Source: Mycobacterium sp. IS-1742
Lineage (GTDB): Bacteria; Actinomycetota; Actinomycetes; Mycobacteriales; Mycobacteriaceae
Assembly (NCBI RefSeq): GCF_001500125.1
Contig: NZ_LQIV01000010.1
Span: 1 to 64,000, forward strand
Reading direction: 5' to 3'
Length of the DNA: 64,000 nt
Part shown: positions 43,898 to 56,400 of the stretch, in pieces
How the letters are laid out: each line of letters starts with the position of its first letter
How positions within the stretch are numbered: position 1 is the stretch's first letter
Translations under genes and position numbers: made by a program
Notes under the pieces: model-generated
The model's input: only the letters and a program-made list of their open reading frames with translations
What the model was told of the DNA's origin: nothing
Databases searched by the model: none

Positions 43898-44916
43898 CGC
43901 CGGCGTAGACGCGAGAAACCAACGGCGCCAAGAGCTCCCACCGCCGCGGCGGCGACGGCGCCGGGCACGCCGACGCCTTCGCGGACCTGCACGCGAGTGG
44001 TGATCTGGGCGGGGCTGGGTGGTTCCACCGGAGCGGCGAGCATGTTGTCGCGCGAGGTGGCCGCCCACGCGGTCGCCAACAGGATCAACCGCGAGGTGAT
44101 GTAGGCGAACACCATCAAGCCCAGGACGGGTCCGAACGTCGCACCGGCCGGACCGCTGACCACCGACTGCAGATAGACCGAGCCGAGCTGTTTGAAGATC
44201 TCGAAGCCGACTGCCGCCAGCAGTCCGGCCCGCACCGAACTGCGGAAGCTGATGGACTCCCGCGGGAGCCGGGAGATGATCCAGGTGAACAGCAACCACG
44301 ACACCCCGATCGACACCAGCAGCGAGGCGAGCCGCAGGCCGAAGCTCAGCCCGGGCAACTCGGGAATCTGCAGCCAGGCCAGTATCGCGCGCATGAGCTG
44401 CTTGTCTCCGAGCGCGGTGAGGCCGATCGTCACCACGAGCGCCGCGAACGTCGACAACAGGGCGAGCAGGTCGGAGAGCTTGGTGCGGATGAACCCGTCC
44501 TGCTCCCCGCGCTGCAGACCCCACATCTGACTCAGCGCCTCGCGTAGGTTGTTCATCCAGCCCAGTCCCGCCCACGCGGCGGTCGCGAGGCCGATCAGGC
44601 CGACGGACGTGCGTGAATCGATCGCCGAGTTCATCAGCTGGATCACCTGCTGGCCCATGTCCCCGGACACCGCGGTGCGGATCCGGTTTTCCAGGCTGGC
44701 GAGCAGTTCCGGCCGGTTGGCCAGCACGAAGCCGCAGACGGAGAAACCGACCATGATCAGCGGGAACAGCGCGAACACCGTGAAGTACGTGATGCCGGCC
44801 GCGTAGAAGTCGCCTTTGCTGTCCTGGTAACGCTGCTGGGCCCGCATGACGTGGTCGAACCAGCCGAATCGGGCCCGCAACCGGTCCAGCTTGCCGTATT
44901 CGGCCGGTTCGTCCAC
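43894..44916 (-). CDS. YihY/BrkB-family inner membrane protein
   Basis: This 340-residue membrane protein has six transmembrane helices and the YihY motifs GDFYAAGITYFTVFALFPLIM (two parts, ~residues 35-55) and WAGLGWMNNLREALSQMW (~115-132). It was long mislabelled ribonuclease BN; the function is unknown. A Pro-rich segment precedes a final helix and a basic RLRRR tail. It matches Rv3335c and lies 15 bp downstream of trpS on the same strand. Confidence 0.88.
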   Translation of the reverse strand: MDEPAEYGKLDRLRARFGWFDHVMRAQQRYQDSKGDFYAAGITYFTVFALFPLIMVGFSVCGFVLANRPELLASLENRIRTAVSGDMGQQVIQLMNSAIDSRTSVGLIGLATAAWAGLGWMNNLREALSQMWGLQRGEQDGFIRTKLSDLLALLSTFAALVVTIGLTALGDKQLMRAILAWLQIPELPGLSFGLRLASLLVSIGVSWLLFTWIISRLPRESISFRSSVRAGLLAAVGFEIFKQLGSVYLQSVVSGPAGATFGPVLGLMVFAYITSRLILLATAWAATSRDNMLAAPVEPPSPAQITTRVQVREGVGVPGAVAAAAVGALGAVGFSRLRRR

Positions 44917-44931
44917 CCCAGCCTCCAGTCG

Positions 44932-46786
<1,855 letters not shown>

Positions 46787-46794
46787 GGCGCCAG

Positions 46795-46800
46795 ACCCTA
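46795..46800 (-). promoter_or_regulatory. Predicted -10 (TAGGGT), xth
   Basis: TAGGGT begins 14 nt before GTG 46786. Confidence 0.45.
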
Positions 46801-46847
46801 GCCCCGCGTGGCGACCGGCCACCTTGCGGTACCGGCGGTATCACCTT

Positions 46848-46853
46848 TAGTGT
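46848..46853 (+). promoter_or_regulatory. Predicted -10 (TAGTGT), hydrolase
   Basis: TAGTGT starts 14 nt before ATG 46862, supporting that start. Confidence 0.45.
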
Positions 46854-46861
46854 CGGGCAGC

Positions 46862-47701
46862 ATGACCGAACGCGCACCGATCCACGTCGGATCCGGCGAA
46901 CCCATCCTGCTGCTCCACCCGTTCATGATGTCGCAGAACGTGTGGAAGAAGGTGGCGCCGTCGATCGCCGACACCGGCCGCTACGAGGTCTACGCGCCGA
47001 CCATGCCGGGCCACAACGGTGGGGTCAAAGGCCGGTTCTTCCTCGACACCGCGGAACTGGCCGACGACGTGGAACGCCGCATGGACGAACTGGGCTGGGA
47101 GACCGCCCACATCGTCGGGAACTCGCTGGGCGGCTGGGTCGCCTTCGAACTCGAGCGACGCGGCCGGGCCCGTTCGCTGATGGGCATCGCCCCGGCAGGC
47201 GGCTGGCACCGGTGGTCGCCTGCCAAGTACGAGATCGTGGCCAAGTTCGTGGCCGGCCTACCCGTGTACGTGGTCGCGAAGCTCCTCGGGGAGCGCGCGG
47301 CGCGGCTGCCGGGGGCCCGTCACCTGGCGTTCGTCGCGATCAGCGCCTACCCGGACGGGATCGACGACGACGATCTGCGCGACATCATCGACGACGTCAC
47401 CCACTGCGCCGCCTACTACCAGCTGCTCGTCAAGGCGCTGCTGCTGCCCGGGCTGATGGAGCTCACCGAGACCGGCGTGCCGACCCAGCTCGTGGTGTGC
47501 GAGAAGGACCGGGTGCTGCCGCACCCCCGGTTCGTCAACCATTTCCGCAAACACCTGCCGGACGACACGAAGTTCAGCCACCTCGACGGCGTCGGGCACA
47601 TCCCGATGTTCGAGGCGCCGGACCGCGTCGCGTCGCTGATCGTGGACTTCGTCGACAGCGTGGTCGGCCCGGCCGACGAGGACCGGGCCGTCGGCCGCTA
47701 G
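46862..47701 (+). CDS. Alpha/beta hydrolase
   Basis: This 279-residue protein has the alpha/beta-hydrolase fold: LLLHPFMMSQNVWKKV holds the oxyanion region, VGNSLGGWVAFELE (~residues 84-97) the nucleophilic Ser, VVCEKDRVLP (~216-225) the acid and GVGHIPMFEAP (~243-253) the His. The catalytic triad is complete. It corresponds to the Rv3337/Rv3338 position in M. tuberculosis, where the gene appears split. Substrate unknown. The stop overlaps the convergent icd by four bases. Confidence 0.85.
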   Translation: MTERAPIHVGSGEPILLLHPFMMSQNVWKKVAPSIADTGRYEVYAPTMPGHNGGVKGRFFLDTAELADDVERRMDELGWETAHIVGNSLGGWVAFELERRGRARSLMGIAPAGGWHRWSPAKYEIVAKFVAGLPVYVVAKLLGERAARLPGARHLAFVAISAYPDGIDDDDLRDIIDDVTHCAAYYQLLVKALLLPGLMELTETGVPTQLVVCEKDRVLPHPRFVNHFRKHLPDDTKFSHLDGVGHIPMFEAPDRVASLIVDFVDSVVGPADEDRAVGR

Positions 47702-49953
47702 TCCTCCGTCACCGGTGCGACGGTCGCGGCCTCCAACGCCTCGTTGAGGGTCTTACTCGGCCGCATCACCGCGGTGGTCTTCTCCCGGTCGGGGTAGTAG
47801 TAGCCGCCGATGTCGACCGAGTTGCCCTGCGCCGCGTTGAGTTCGGTGACGATGGTCTCCTCGTTGTCGGCCAGCGACTTGGCCAGCGGCCCGAAGTGGT
47901 CGGCGAGTTCCTGGTCGTCGGTCTGGCCGGCGAGTTCCTGCGCCCAGTACAGCGCGAGGTAGAACTGGCTGCCCCGGTTGTCGAGCTCGCCGGTCTTGCG
48001 GGACGGGCCCTTGTCGTTCTCGAGCAGTTTGCCGATCGCCGAGTCGAGCGTCTTGCCCAGCAGGATGGCGCGCTTGTTGCCGGTCTTGGCGCCCATGTCC
48101 TCGAAACACGCACCGAGGGCGAGGAATTCACCGAGCGAATCCCACCGCAGATGGTTCTCCTCGACCAGCTGGTGGACGTGCTTGGGTGCCGAGCCGCCCG
48201 CCCCGGTCTCATAGAGCCCGCCGCCTGCCATCAACGGCACGATCGAGAGCATCTTGGCGCTGGTGCCGAGCTCGAGGATCGGGAACAGATCGGTCAGGTA
48301 GTCGCGCAGGATGTTGCCGGTGACGGCGATGGTGTCCTGCCCGCGGATCACCCGCTCGAGCGTGTACCGCATGGCCCACACCTGCGGCATGATCTGGATG
48401 TGGAGGCCCTCGGTGTCGTGGTCCTTGAGGTACTCCTTGACCTTCTTGCGCAGCTCGGCCTCGTGCGGACGCTCGGTGTCCAGCCAGAACAGCGCGGTCA
48501 TCCCCGACGCCCGCGCCCGGGTGACCGCCAACTTCACCCAGTCCCGGATCGCCGCGTCCTTGACGATCGGCATGCGCCAGATGTCGCCGGTCTCGACGTT
48601 CTGCGTCAGCAGCACCTCACCGGTGTCGATGTCGACGATGTTCGCGACACCGTCGGTGGGGATCTCGAACGTCTTGTCGTGGCTGCCGTACTCCTCGGCC
48701 TTCTGCGCCATCAGCCCCACGTTCGGCACGGTGCCCATCGTCGTCGGGTCGAACTGCCCGTGGGTCTTACAGAAGTTGACCATCTCCTGGTAGATCCGGG
48801 AGAACGTCGACTCGGGGTTGACGGCCTTGGTGTCCTTGGTCCGGCCGTCGGCGCCGTACATCTTGCCGCCCAACCGGATCATCGCCGGCATCGACGCATC
48901 GACGATCACGTCGCTGGGTGAGTGGAAGTTCGTGATACCGCGGGCCGAATCGACCATGGCCAGCTCCGGCCGGTGCTCGTGGACGGCGTGGATGTCCTGG
49001 ACGATCTCCTCGCGCTGCGAGGCGGGCAGCGTCGCGATCTTGTCGTAGAGGTCGGACATGCCGTTGTTGACGTTGACGCCGAGTTCGTCGAGCACCTTCT
49101 GGTGCTTGGCGAAGGCCTCCTTGTAGAACACCTTGACCGCGTGGCCGAACACGATCGGGTGGCTGACCTTCATCATGGTGGCCTTGACGTGCAGCGAGAA
49201 CATCACGCCGGTCTTGTAGGCGTCCTCGATCTGCTCCTCGAAGAACTCGCAGAGCGCCTTCTTGCTCATGTACATGCTGTCGATGACGTCGCCCGCGTCG
49301 AGCTTGACCTCTGGCTTGAGGACGATGGTCTCGCCGCTTTTCGTCTCGAGCACCATCTTGACCTTGCGGTCCTTGTCGACGGTCATCGACTTCTCGCCGT
49401 GGTAGAAGTCGCCGTGCTTCATGGTCGCGACGTGGGTGCGCGACGCCTGGCTCCACTCCCCCATGCTGTGCGGATGCTTACGGGCGTACTCCTTGACCGC
49501 CTTGGGTGCCCGGCGGTCCGAGTTGCCTTCGCGCAGAACAGGATTGACCGCGCTACCGAGGCAGTTGGCGTAGCGCTGCCGGATCTCCTTCTCCTCGTCG
49601 GTCTTCGGGTCCCCGGGGTAGTCGGGCAGGTCGTAGCCCTTGGACTTGAGCTCCTTGATCGCGGCGAGCAGCTGCGGCACCGAAGCGCTGATGTTCGGGA
49701 GCTTGATGATGTTGGTGTCGGGGTCCTGGGTGAGCTTGCCGAGTTCACCGAGGTTGTCCGGGACGCGCTGCTCGTCGGTCAGGCGCTCGGGGAACTCGGC
49801 CAGGATGCGCGCCGCCACGGAGATGTCGCTCGTCTTCACCGCGATGCCCGCCGGCTCGGCGAACGTCCGCACGATCGGCAGGAACCCGTATGTCGCCAGC
49901 AACGGCGCCTCGTCGGTCAGCGTGTAGATGATGGTCGGCTGCTCGGCGCTCAT
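47698..49953 (-). CDS. icd2: Monomeric NADP-isocitrate dehydrogenase
   Basis: This 751-residue enzyme oxidises isocitrate to 2-oxoglutarate with NADP. Size and motifs ([54 protein letters not shown]) identify the monomeric type, roughly twice the length of dimeric enzymes. LREGNSDRR supplies the substrate-binding Ser/Arg residues. ATG 49953 has GGGAGAA upstream. At this spot, next to the methionine genes, M. tuberculosis carries the dimeric icd1 (Rv3339c), so a different isozyme occupies the locus here. Confidence 0.95.
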   Translation of the reverse strand: MSAEQPTIIYTLTDEAPLLATYGFLPIVRTFAEPAGIAVKTSDISVAARILAEFPERLTDEQRVPDNLGELGKLTQDPDTNIIKLPNISASVPQLLAAIKELKSKGYDLPDYPGDPKTDEEKEIRQRYANCLGSAVNPVLREGNSDRRAPKAVKEYARKHPHSMGEWSQASRTHVATMKHGDFYHGEKSMTVDKDRKVKMVLETKSGETIVLKPEVKLDAGDVIDSMYMSKKALCEFFEEQIEDAYKTGVMFSLHVKATMMKVSHPIVFGHAVKVFYKEAFAKHQKVLDELGVNVNNGMSDLYDKIATLPASQREEIVQDIHAVHEHRPELAMVDSARGITNFHSPSDVIVDASMPAMIRLGGKMYGADGRTKDTKAVNPESTFSRIYQEMVNFCKTHGQFDPTTMGTVPNVGLMAQKAEEYGSHDKTFEIPTDGVANIVDIDTGEVLLTQNVETGDIWRMPIVKDAAIRDWVKLAVTRARASGMTALFWLDTERPHEAELRKKVKEYLKDHDTEGLHIQIMPQVWAMRYTLERVIRGQDTIAVTGNILRDYLTDLFPILELGTSAKMLSIVPLMAGGGLYETGAGGSAPKHVHQLVEENHLRWDSLGEFLALGACFEDMGAKTGNKRAILLGKTLDSAIGKLLENDKGPSRKTGELDNRGSQFYLALYWAQELAGQTDDQELADHFGPLAKSLADNEETIVTELNAAQGNSVDIGGYYYPDREKTTAVMRPSKTLNEALEAATVAPVTED

Positions 49954-50091
49954 GTGGTGTTCTCCCGGCGTCAGATCGAAGCTCCGCATTGTCGGATACG
50001 ACGCTACCCGGCAGGCACCCGCGCAGAAACGGCTCCCTGCAGATCGAGCGCACCGCGGGATCACTGGTGGCAGGGGCGGCGGGCGGTGAGA

Positions 50092-50097
50092 TAAGCT
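50092..50097 (+). promoter_or_regulatory. Predicted -10 (TAAGCT), SAM-IV leader
   Basis: TAAGCT lies 7 nt before 50105, placing the transcription start at the first base of the SAM-IV aptamer. The remaining upstream part of the 312-bp gap (49954-50091) holds the divergent icd2 leader, with nothing else recognised. Confidence 0.5.
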
Positions 50098-50104
50098 TCC
50101 TGGC

Positions 50105-50223
50105 GGTCATGAGTGCCAGCGTCAAGCCCCGGCTTGCTGGCCGGCAACCCTCCAACCGCGGTGGGGTGCCCCGGGTGATGACCAGGTTGGGTAGCCGTGA
50201 CGGCTACGCGGCAAGCGCGGGTC
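50105..50223 (+). promoter_or_regulatory. SAM-IV riboswitch
   Basis: This 119-nt segment matches the SAM-IV class: GGTCATGAGTGCCAGCGTCA opens the P1/P2 region, the GCTTGCTGGCCGGCAACCCTCC core binds S-adenosylmethionine, and GGTGATGACC closes P1, followed by the P5 hairpin (TAGCCGTGACGGCTA). It ends 26 nt before GGAGG of the next gene. High S-adenosylmethionine should switch the methionine operon off. Confidence 0.93.
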
Positions 50224-50265
50224 CGTACCGACGGGCCCCCAGACACAGAGGGAGGTCCGTTTCGC

Positions 50266-51573
50266 ATGAGCACGCCAGAAGACCTGATCGCCAGGTGGTC
50301 GTTCGAGACCAAACAGGTCCACGCCGGCCAGACGCCTGACGCGGCGACCAATGCCCGCGCGCTGCCGATCTACCAGACCACGTCCTACACGTTCCGCGAC
50401 ACCGACCACGCCGCGGCGCTGTTCGGGCTGGCCGAGACCGGAAACATCTACACCCGGATCATGAATCCGACCACCGACGTCGTCGAGCAGCGGATCGCCG
50501 CGCTCGAAGGCGGTGTGGCGGCGCTGTTCCTGTCCTCCGGGCAGGCCGCGGAGACCTTCGCGATCCTCAACCTGGCCGGCGCGGGCGATCACATCGTGTC
50601 CAGCCCGCGGCTCTACGGCGGCACGTACAACCTGTTCCACTACACGCTGCCCAAACTCGGCATCGAGGTCACCTTCGTGGAGAGCCCCGACGACCTCGAG
50701 TCGTGGCGGGCCGCGGTGCGCCCCAACACCAAGGCGTTCTTCGGCGAGACGATCTCCAATCCGCAGATCGACATCCTCGACATCCCTTCGGTCGCGGGTG
50801 TGGCCCACGACAACGGTGTCCCGCTGATCGTCGACAACACCATCGCCACGCCGTACCTGATCCAGCCGCTGTCCCACGGGGCGGACATCGTCGTGCACTC
50901 GGCCACCAAGTACCTCGGCGGACACGGCAACGCGATCGCCGGGGTGATCGTCGACGGCGGCACGTTCGACTGGACCAACGGCAAGTTCCCCGGCTTCACC
51001 GACCCCGACCCGAGCTACCACGGCGTGGTGTTCGCCGACCTCGGCGCGCCCGCGTACGCGCTCAAGGCGCGGGTCCAGTTGCTGCGCGACCTCGGCAGCG
51101 CCGCCGCGCCCTTCAACGCGTTCCTGATCGCCCAGGGCCTGGAGACGTTGAGCCTGCGAGTCGAGCGCCACGTGGCCAATGCGCAACGCGTCGCCGAGTA
51201 TCTGGCCGGCCATGACGACGTGCTGTCGGTCAACTACGCCGGACTGCCGAGCTCGCCGTGGTACGAGCTCGGAAAGAAGTTGGCGCCGAAGGGAACCGGC
51301 GCCGTGCTGGCCTTCGAGCTGGCCGGCGGCGTCGATGCGGGCAAGGCGTTCGTCAACGCGCTGACGCTGCACAGCCATGTCGCGAACATCGGTGACGTGC
51401 GCTCGCTGGTGATCCACCCGGCGTCGACCACGCACGCGCAGCTGAGCCCCGAGGAGCAGTTGGCCAGCGGCGTCACCCCCGGCCTGGTGCGGCTGGCCGT
51501 CGGCATCGAGGGCATCGACGACATCCTGGCCGACCTCGAGCAGGGCTTCGCCGCCGCCAAGGCGATCAGCTGA
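50266..51573 (+). CDS. metY: O-acetylhomoserine sulfhydrylase
   Basis: This 435-residue PLP enzyme makes homocysteine from O-acetylhomoserine and sulfide. Cys/Met-metabolism family motifs are YTRIMNPTTDVVEQRIAALEGG (two parts, ~residues 64-85), LFLSSGQAAETFAIL, and VHSATKYLGGHG (~207-218) with the Schiff-base Lys. It matches Rv3340, called metC in M. tuberculosis. ATG 50266 has GGAGG upstream. It is the first gene of the SAM-IV-controlled operon, 18 bp before metX. Confidence 0.93.
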   Translation: MSTPEDLIARWSFETKQVHAGQTPDAATNARALPIYQTTSYTFRDTDHAAALFGLAETGNIYTRIMNPTTDVVEQRIAALEGGVAALFLSSGQAAETFAILNLAGAGDHIVSSPRLYGGTYNLFHYTLPKLGIEVTFVESPDDLESWRAAVRPNTKAFFGETISNPQIDILDIPSVAGVAHDNGVPLIVDNTIATPYLIQPLSHGADIVVHSATKYLGGHGNAIAGVIVDGGTFDWTNGKFPGFTDPDPSYHGVVFADLGAPAYALKARVQLLRDLGSAAAPFNAFLIAQGLETLSLRVERHVANAQRVAEYLAGHDDVLSVNYAGLPSSPWYELGKKLAPKGTGAVLAFELAGGVDAGKAFVNALTLHSHVANIGDVRSLVIHPASTTHAQLSPEEQLASGVTPGLVRLAVGIEGIDDILADLEQGFAAAKAIS

Positions 51574-51591
51574 GTTCCGAAGAGACAGCAA

Positions 51592-52722
51592 GTGACGATT
51601 TCAGAGATTCCGGCCGTGCCCGCGCTTGACCTGCCCGCCGAGGGCGAGATCGGCGTGGTCGGCATCGGCCCGCTGACCCTGGAGAGCGGCGCGGTGCTCG
51701 ACGACGTGTCGATCGCCGTGCAGCGGTGGGGCGAGCTCTCCCCCGACCGCGACAACGTCGTGATGGTGCTTCACGCGCTGACCGGTGACTCGCACGTCAC
51801 CGGACCCGCCGGACCCGGCCACCCCACCCCGGGCTGGTGGGACGGCGTCGCCGGGCCGGGTGCCTCGATCGACACCGACCGCTGGTGCGCGGTCTCGACG
51901 AACGTCCTGGGCGGCTGCCGCGGATCCACCGGGCCGTCGTCGATCGCCCCGGACGGCCGGCCGTACGGTTCGCGGTTTCCCGCGGTCACGGTCCGCGACC
52001 AGGTCACCGCCGACCTCGCCGCGTTGGAGGCGCTCGGCATCACCGAGGTCGCCGCGGTGGTGGGTGGATCCATGGGCGGCGCGCGTGCGCTGGAGTGGAT
52101 CGTCGGCCACCCGGACACGGTCCGCGCGGCGTTGGTCCTCGCGGTGGGCGCCCGCGCGACCGCCGACCAGATCGGCACGCAGAGCACCCAGGTCGCCGCG
52201 ATCAAGGCCGACCCCGACTGGCGCGGCGGCGACTACCACGGCACGGGGCGCGCGCCGTCGACCGGACTGGCGCTCGCCCGCCGCTTCGCCCATCTGACCT
52301 ACCGCGGCGAGCTGGAACTCGACGACCGCTTCGGCAACGACGCCCAGGGCGACGAGAGCCCGACGACCGGCGGGCGGTACGCGGTGCAGAGCTATCTGGA
52401 GTACCAGGGCGCCAAGCTGGTCGAGCGGTTCGACGCGGGCACCTACGTCGCGCTCACCGACGCGTTGTCGAGCCACGACGTCGGCCGCGGCCGCGGCGGG
52501 GTGCGGGCCGCCCTGCAGCGCTGCCGCGTGCCCACGATCGTCGGCGGCGTCACCTCCGACCGGCTCTACCCGCTGCGACTGCAGCAGGAGCTGGCCGACC
52601 TGCTGCCGGGCTGCCCGGGTCTCGAGGTCGTCGACTCGATCTTCGGCCACGACGGATTCCTGGTCGAGACGGAGGCCGTCGGCAAGCTGATCCGGCGCAC
52701 GCTGGAGCTGGCGGCGCGATGA
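51592..52722 (+). CDS. metX: Homoserine O-acetyltransferase
   Basis: This 376-residue alpha/beta-hydrolase-fold enzyme acetylates homoserine with acetyl-CoA, feeding Met[17 protein letters not shown] (~residues 62-77) is the oxyanion region, [14 protein letters not shown] (~158-171) the nucleophilic Ser, [14 protein letters not shown] (~322-335) the Asp and FGHDGFLVE (~349-357) the His. GTG start at 51592. It matches Rv3341 (metA). The stop overlaps the methyltransferase start by four bases. Confidence 0.94.
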   Translation: MTISEIPAVPALDLPAEGEIGVVGIGPLTLESGAVLDDVSIAVQRWGELSPDRDNVVMVLHALTGDSHVTGPAGPGHPTPGWWDGVAGPGASIDTDRWCAVSTNVLGGCRGSTGPSSIAPDGRPYGSRFPAVTVRDQVTADLAALEALGITEVAAVVGGSMGGARALEWIVGHPDTVRAALVLAVGARATADQIGTQSTQVAAIKADPDWRGGDYHGTGRAPSTGLALARRFAHLTYRGELELDDRFGNDAQGDESPTTGGRYAVQSYLEYQGAKLVERFDAGTYVALTDALSSHDVGRGRGGVRAALQRCRVPTIVGGVTSDRLYPLRLQQELADLLPGCPGLEVVDSIFGHDGFLVETEAVGKLIRRTLELAAR

Positions 52723-53450
52723 GCCAGGAGCCGGCCGACCCCTCGCTGTCCTTCGGGGCGCAGGCCGCGGCCTACGAACGCGGCAGGCCGTCGTATCCGC
52801 CGGAGGCGATCGACTGGCTGCTGCCGCGCGGCGCGCACACCGTCCTCGACCTCGGTGCGGGCACCGGCAAGCTGACCACGCGCCTGGTGGAGCGGGGCCT
52901 GGACGTGATCGCCGTCGATCCCATCCCGGAGATGCTCGAGGTGCTGACGGGGTCGTTGCCCGACACCCCGGCGCTGCTCGGGACCGCCGAGGAGATCCCG
53001 CTGGCCGACGACAGCGTCGACGCCGTGCTCGTCGCGCAGGCCTGGCACTGGTTCGACCCGGACCGTGCCGTCAAGGAGGTCACCCGCGTGCTGCGGCCGG
53101 GCGGGCGGCTCGGCCTGGTGTGGAACACCCGTGACGAGAGGATGGGCTGGGTCAAAGATCTGGGCCGCATCATCGGCCACGAGAACGACCCGTTCACCGA
53201 CGAGGTGTCGCTACCGGGCCCGTTCACCGACCCGGAGCGCCACCACGTCGAGTGGACGAGTTACCTGACCCCGCAGGCGCTCATCGACCTGGTCGCCTCG
53301 CGCAGCTACTGCATCACCTCGCCCGCGGACGTGCGCACCCACACCCTCGACCGGGTGCGCGAACTGCTGGCCACCCATCCGGCGCTGGTGAACACGGCGG
53401 GGCTCGCGCTGCCGTACGTGACCGTGTGCATCAGGGCGACGCTGGCCTGA
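52719..53450 (+). CDS. SAM-dependent class I methyltransferase
   Basis: This 243-residue methyltransferase has motif [17 protein letters not shown] (~residues 41-56), the acidic [11 protein letters not shown], and the UbiE-like [22 protein letters not shown] (~107-128). It matches Rv3342. Its overlap with metX puts it under the SAM-IV riboswitch, so it is expressed when S-adenosylmethionine is low. The substrate is unknown. ATG 52719 is the start; the frame is open further up inside metX. Confidence 0.88.
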   Translation: MSQEPADPSLSFGAQAAAYERGRPSYPPEAIDWLLPRGAHTVLDLGAGTGKLTTRLVERGLDVIAVDPIPEMLEVLTGSLPDTPALLGTAEEIPLADDSVDAVLVAQAWHWFDPDRAVKEVTRVLRPGGRLGLVWNTRDERMGWVKDLGRIIGHENDPFTDEVSLPGPFTDPERHHVEWTSYLTPQALIDLVASRSYCITSPADVRTHTLDRVRELLATHPALVNTAGLALPYVTVCIRATLA

Positions 53451-53455
53451 GGTCG

Positions 53456-56400
53456 CTAGCCCTGGGTGGTCGTCAGCCGGCGCAACTGGGCCGAGGCCAC
53501 CGAGACGACGGCCAGGTCCGGCTGGTCGGTGTCGAGGAATTCCTTCAGGGTGCGCCGGGCACGCTCCAGCCTCGGCCGGTTGTAGGCCTCGAATTCGTCG
53601 ACCACGCTGACATCGTCGGTGAACGGGTAGACGCGCCTGCTGACGTCGAGCGTCAGGCCACGGAGTGAGCGGTACAGATCCTCGCGCAACGCGAGCCTGG
53701 CGAGCGAATGCCAGCGGCCACCTCGCGGCAGCGACGACACGGCCATCAGGAGCTCGTCGACGCCCAGGTGGTCGGACAGTTCGAAATAGATGTGCGCGAG
53801 TGTGGTGGCGTCCTCGGAGTGCAGGTGCGCCATGTCGATGATGTCCAGAAGGCTGAACGCGTAGAGCGATTCGCTGACCGCGCCCGCTGTCGCCGGCGGA
53901 ACGCCCTGCTCGATCAGGTCGCGGTGCGCCCGGGTCGCCGCGGCCAGCTCGCCCCCGCGCAGCATCGCCGGGAGTTTGCCGCGCAGCGTCGCGACCTGCT
54001 GGGCGAAGCGGCTCACCTCGCTGTCGATCCGCAGCGGCGCCGGACGGTTGAGCAGGAACCACCGCGACGCGCGGTCGAGCAGACGCCGGCCCTCGATGAC
54101 GAGGGAGTTCGTCAGCGCGGGCGCGAGCCCGGCGGCGTAGATGTCGGCCCACAGCGTGTCGAGGTCGAAGACCTCCGACACGACGGCGTGTGCGCGCACG
54201 ATGTCGCCTGTGGTGGCGCCGGTCTCCTCCGCGAGCCGGAAGGCGTAGGTGAGGCCGGAGGTGGCCAGCATGCGGTTGACGATCGACGTCGCGACGATCT
54301 CACGCCGCAGCGGGTGGTCCGGGAGCGTATCGCCGAGCCGGCGGCGCATGGTGGCCGGGAAGTAGCGGCGCAGCATCTCACCGAAGTGCGGGTCGGCCAA
54401 TTCGTCACCGGCGAGCAGGTCCGACTTCAGGTCGAGTTTGACGTGCGCCATCAGCGTCGCGAGCTGCGGCCGGGTCAGCCCGATGCCCGACTTGGCGAGC
54501 TCGCCGAATTCGTCGGGGCCCGGCAGGTTCTCGCGCTTGCGATGCAGGCCGCTGCGGCGTTCCAGGTCGGCCGTCATCCGCGCGTGGACGTGCACCATCT
54601 GTCCGGCGTTGAACTGCGCGTCGCCGAGCAGCCGGTTGTGGTCCCTGTTGTCGGCCAGGACGAGCGCGGCCACCTCGTCGGTCATCTCGGCCAGCAGGCC
54701 GTTGCGCGCGCCGCGGGGCAGCGTGCCCGCGCGCACCGCCGCATCGAGCATGATCTTGATGTTCACCTCGTGGTCGGAGCAGTCCACTCCTGCCGCGTTG
54801 TCGATGGCGTCGGTGTTGATGTGTCCACCGGCACGCGCGAATTCGATTCGCCCACGCGGTGACACACCCAGATTGCCGCCCTCCACGATCACCCGGGCAC
54901 GGACTTGGGCGGCGTCGACCCGCAGGCCGTCGTTGACCTTGTCCGAGACGTCGGCGTGGTGTTCGTCGCTCGCCTTGACGTAGGTGCCGACTCCCCCGTT
55001 GAAGAGCAGATCGACCGGTGCGCGCAGGATGTGGCCGATGAGTTCGGTCGGGGTCAGGGTCGCGACCGGATCGGCGATGCCCAGTGCGGCGCGCATCTGC
55101 TCGGACACCGCAACGGTTTTCGCGGTGCGGGGCCACACTCCGCCGCCCTCGCTGATCATCGCGCGGTCGTAGTCGTCCCACGACGACCTGGGCAGGTCGA
55201 ACAGCCGCTGCCGCTCGCGGCGGGCGTGGACGGCCGACGGGTCCGGATCGACGAAGACGTGGCGGTGGTCGAAGGCCGCCACCAGTCTGATCCCGCGGCG
55301 CAACAGCATGCCGTTGCCGAAGACGTCGCCGCTCATGTCGCCGATGCCCACGACACGGCATTCCCCGCGGTCCGCGTCGAGGCCGAGCGCGTCGAGATGG
55401 CTGTCGCCGCTGACCCACGCCCCGCGGGCGGTGATCCCCATCGCCTTGTGGTCGTAACCCGCCGACCCGCCGGAGGCGAACGCATCGCCGAGCCAGTAAC
55501 CGCGCTGCACGGCCACCGCGTTGGCGGTGTCGGAGAACGACGCGGTGCCCTTGTCGGCAGCCACCACGAGGTAGGGATCGGCCCCGTCGTGGCACACCAC
55601 ACCGCTGCGCGGCGGCGCGATGCCCGGGGCGGCGTTGTCGACGACATCCAGCAGGGCCGAGACGAACTGCCGGTAGCAACGCAGGCCGCGACTGGGCGTC
55701 ACGCTCCGGTCGGGGCCCGCAGTCGGCCGGACGACGAAGACGCCTTTGGCACCGACCGGGACGATCACGGCGTTCTTCACCGCCTGCGCCTTCACCAGGC
55801 CCAGCACCTCGGTCCGGTAGTCGTCGTGGCGGTCCGACCAGCGCAGCCCGCCGCGCGCCACCAGACCGAACCGCAGGTGCAGTCCCTCGAAGTCGGGCGA
55901 GTACACGAAGATCTCCGACAGCGGTCGCGGCTGGGGCAGTTCGTCGACGTCCTGCGGGCGCAGCTTGTGGACCAAATACGGAGTGGATGCGCTGAGCGCC
56001 TCTGGCGCAAAGGCATTCGTCCTCACGGTCGCGTTGATGAGGCTGCGGTAGGCGCGCAGGATCCGGTCGGCGTCGATGTGCACCACCCGGTCGATGCGCG
56101 CGCAGAGTTCCTCCTCGGCCGCCGCGATGTCCGCCTGCCGTCCGGGATCCTGCGCCGGTCGGTCACCGTGGCCGAAACGCGCTTCGAACAACGCGACGGC
56201 CGCGCGGGCGGCCTCCGGATTCTCCAGCAGTACGCTCTGGATCCGGCCCTGCCCGTACGGCATCGGCGACTGGCGCAGATACCGGCTGTAACTGCGCAGC
56301 ACGCACACCTGACGCCAGGTCAATCCCGCCGCAGGCACGAGCGTGTTCAAGCCGTCCGCCTCGGCACGTCCGGTCCAGACCGCGTGGAACGTCTCCCGGA

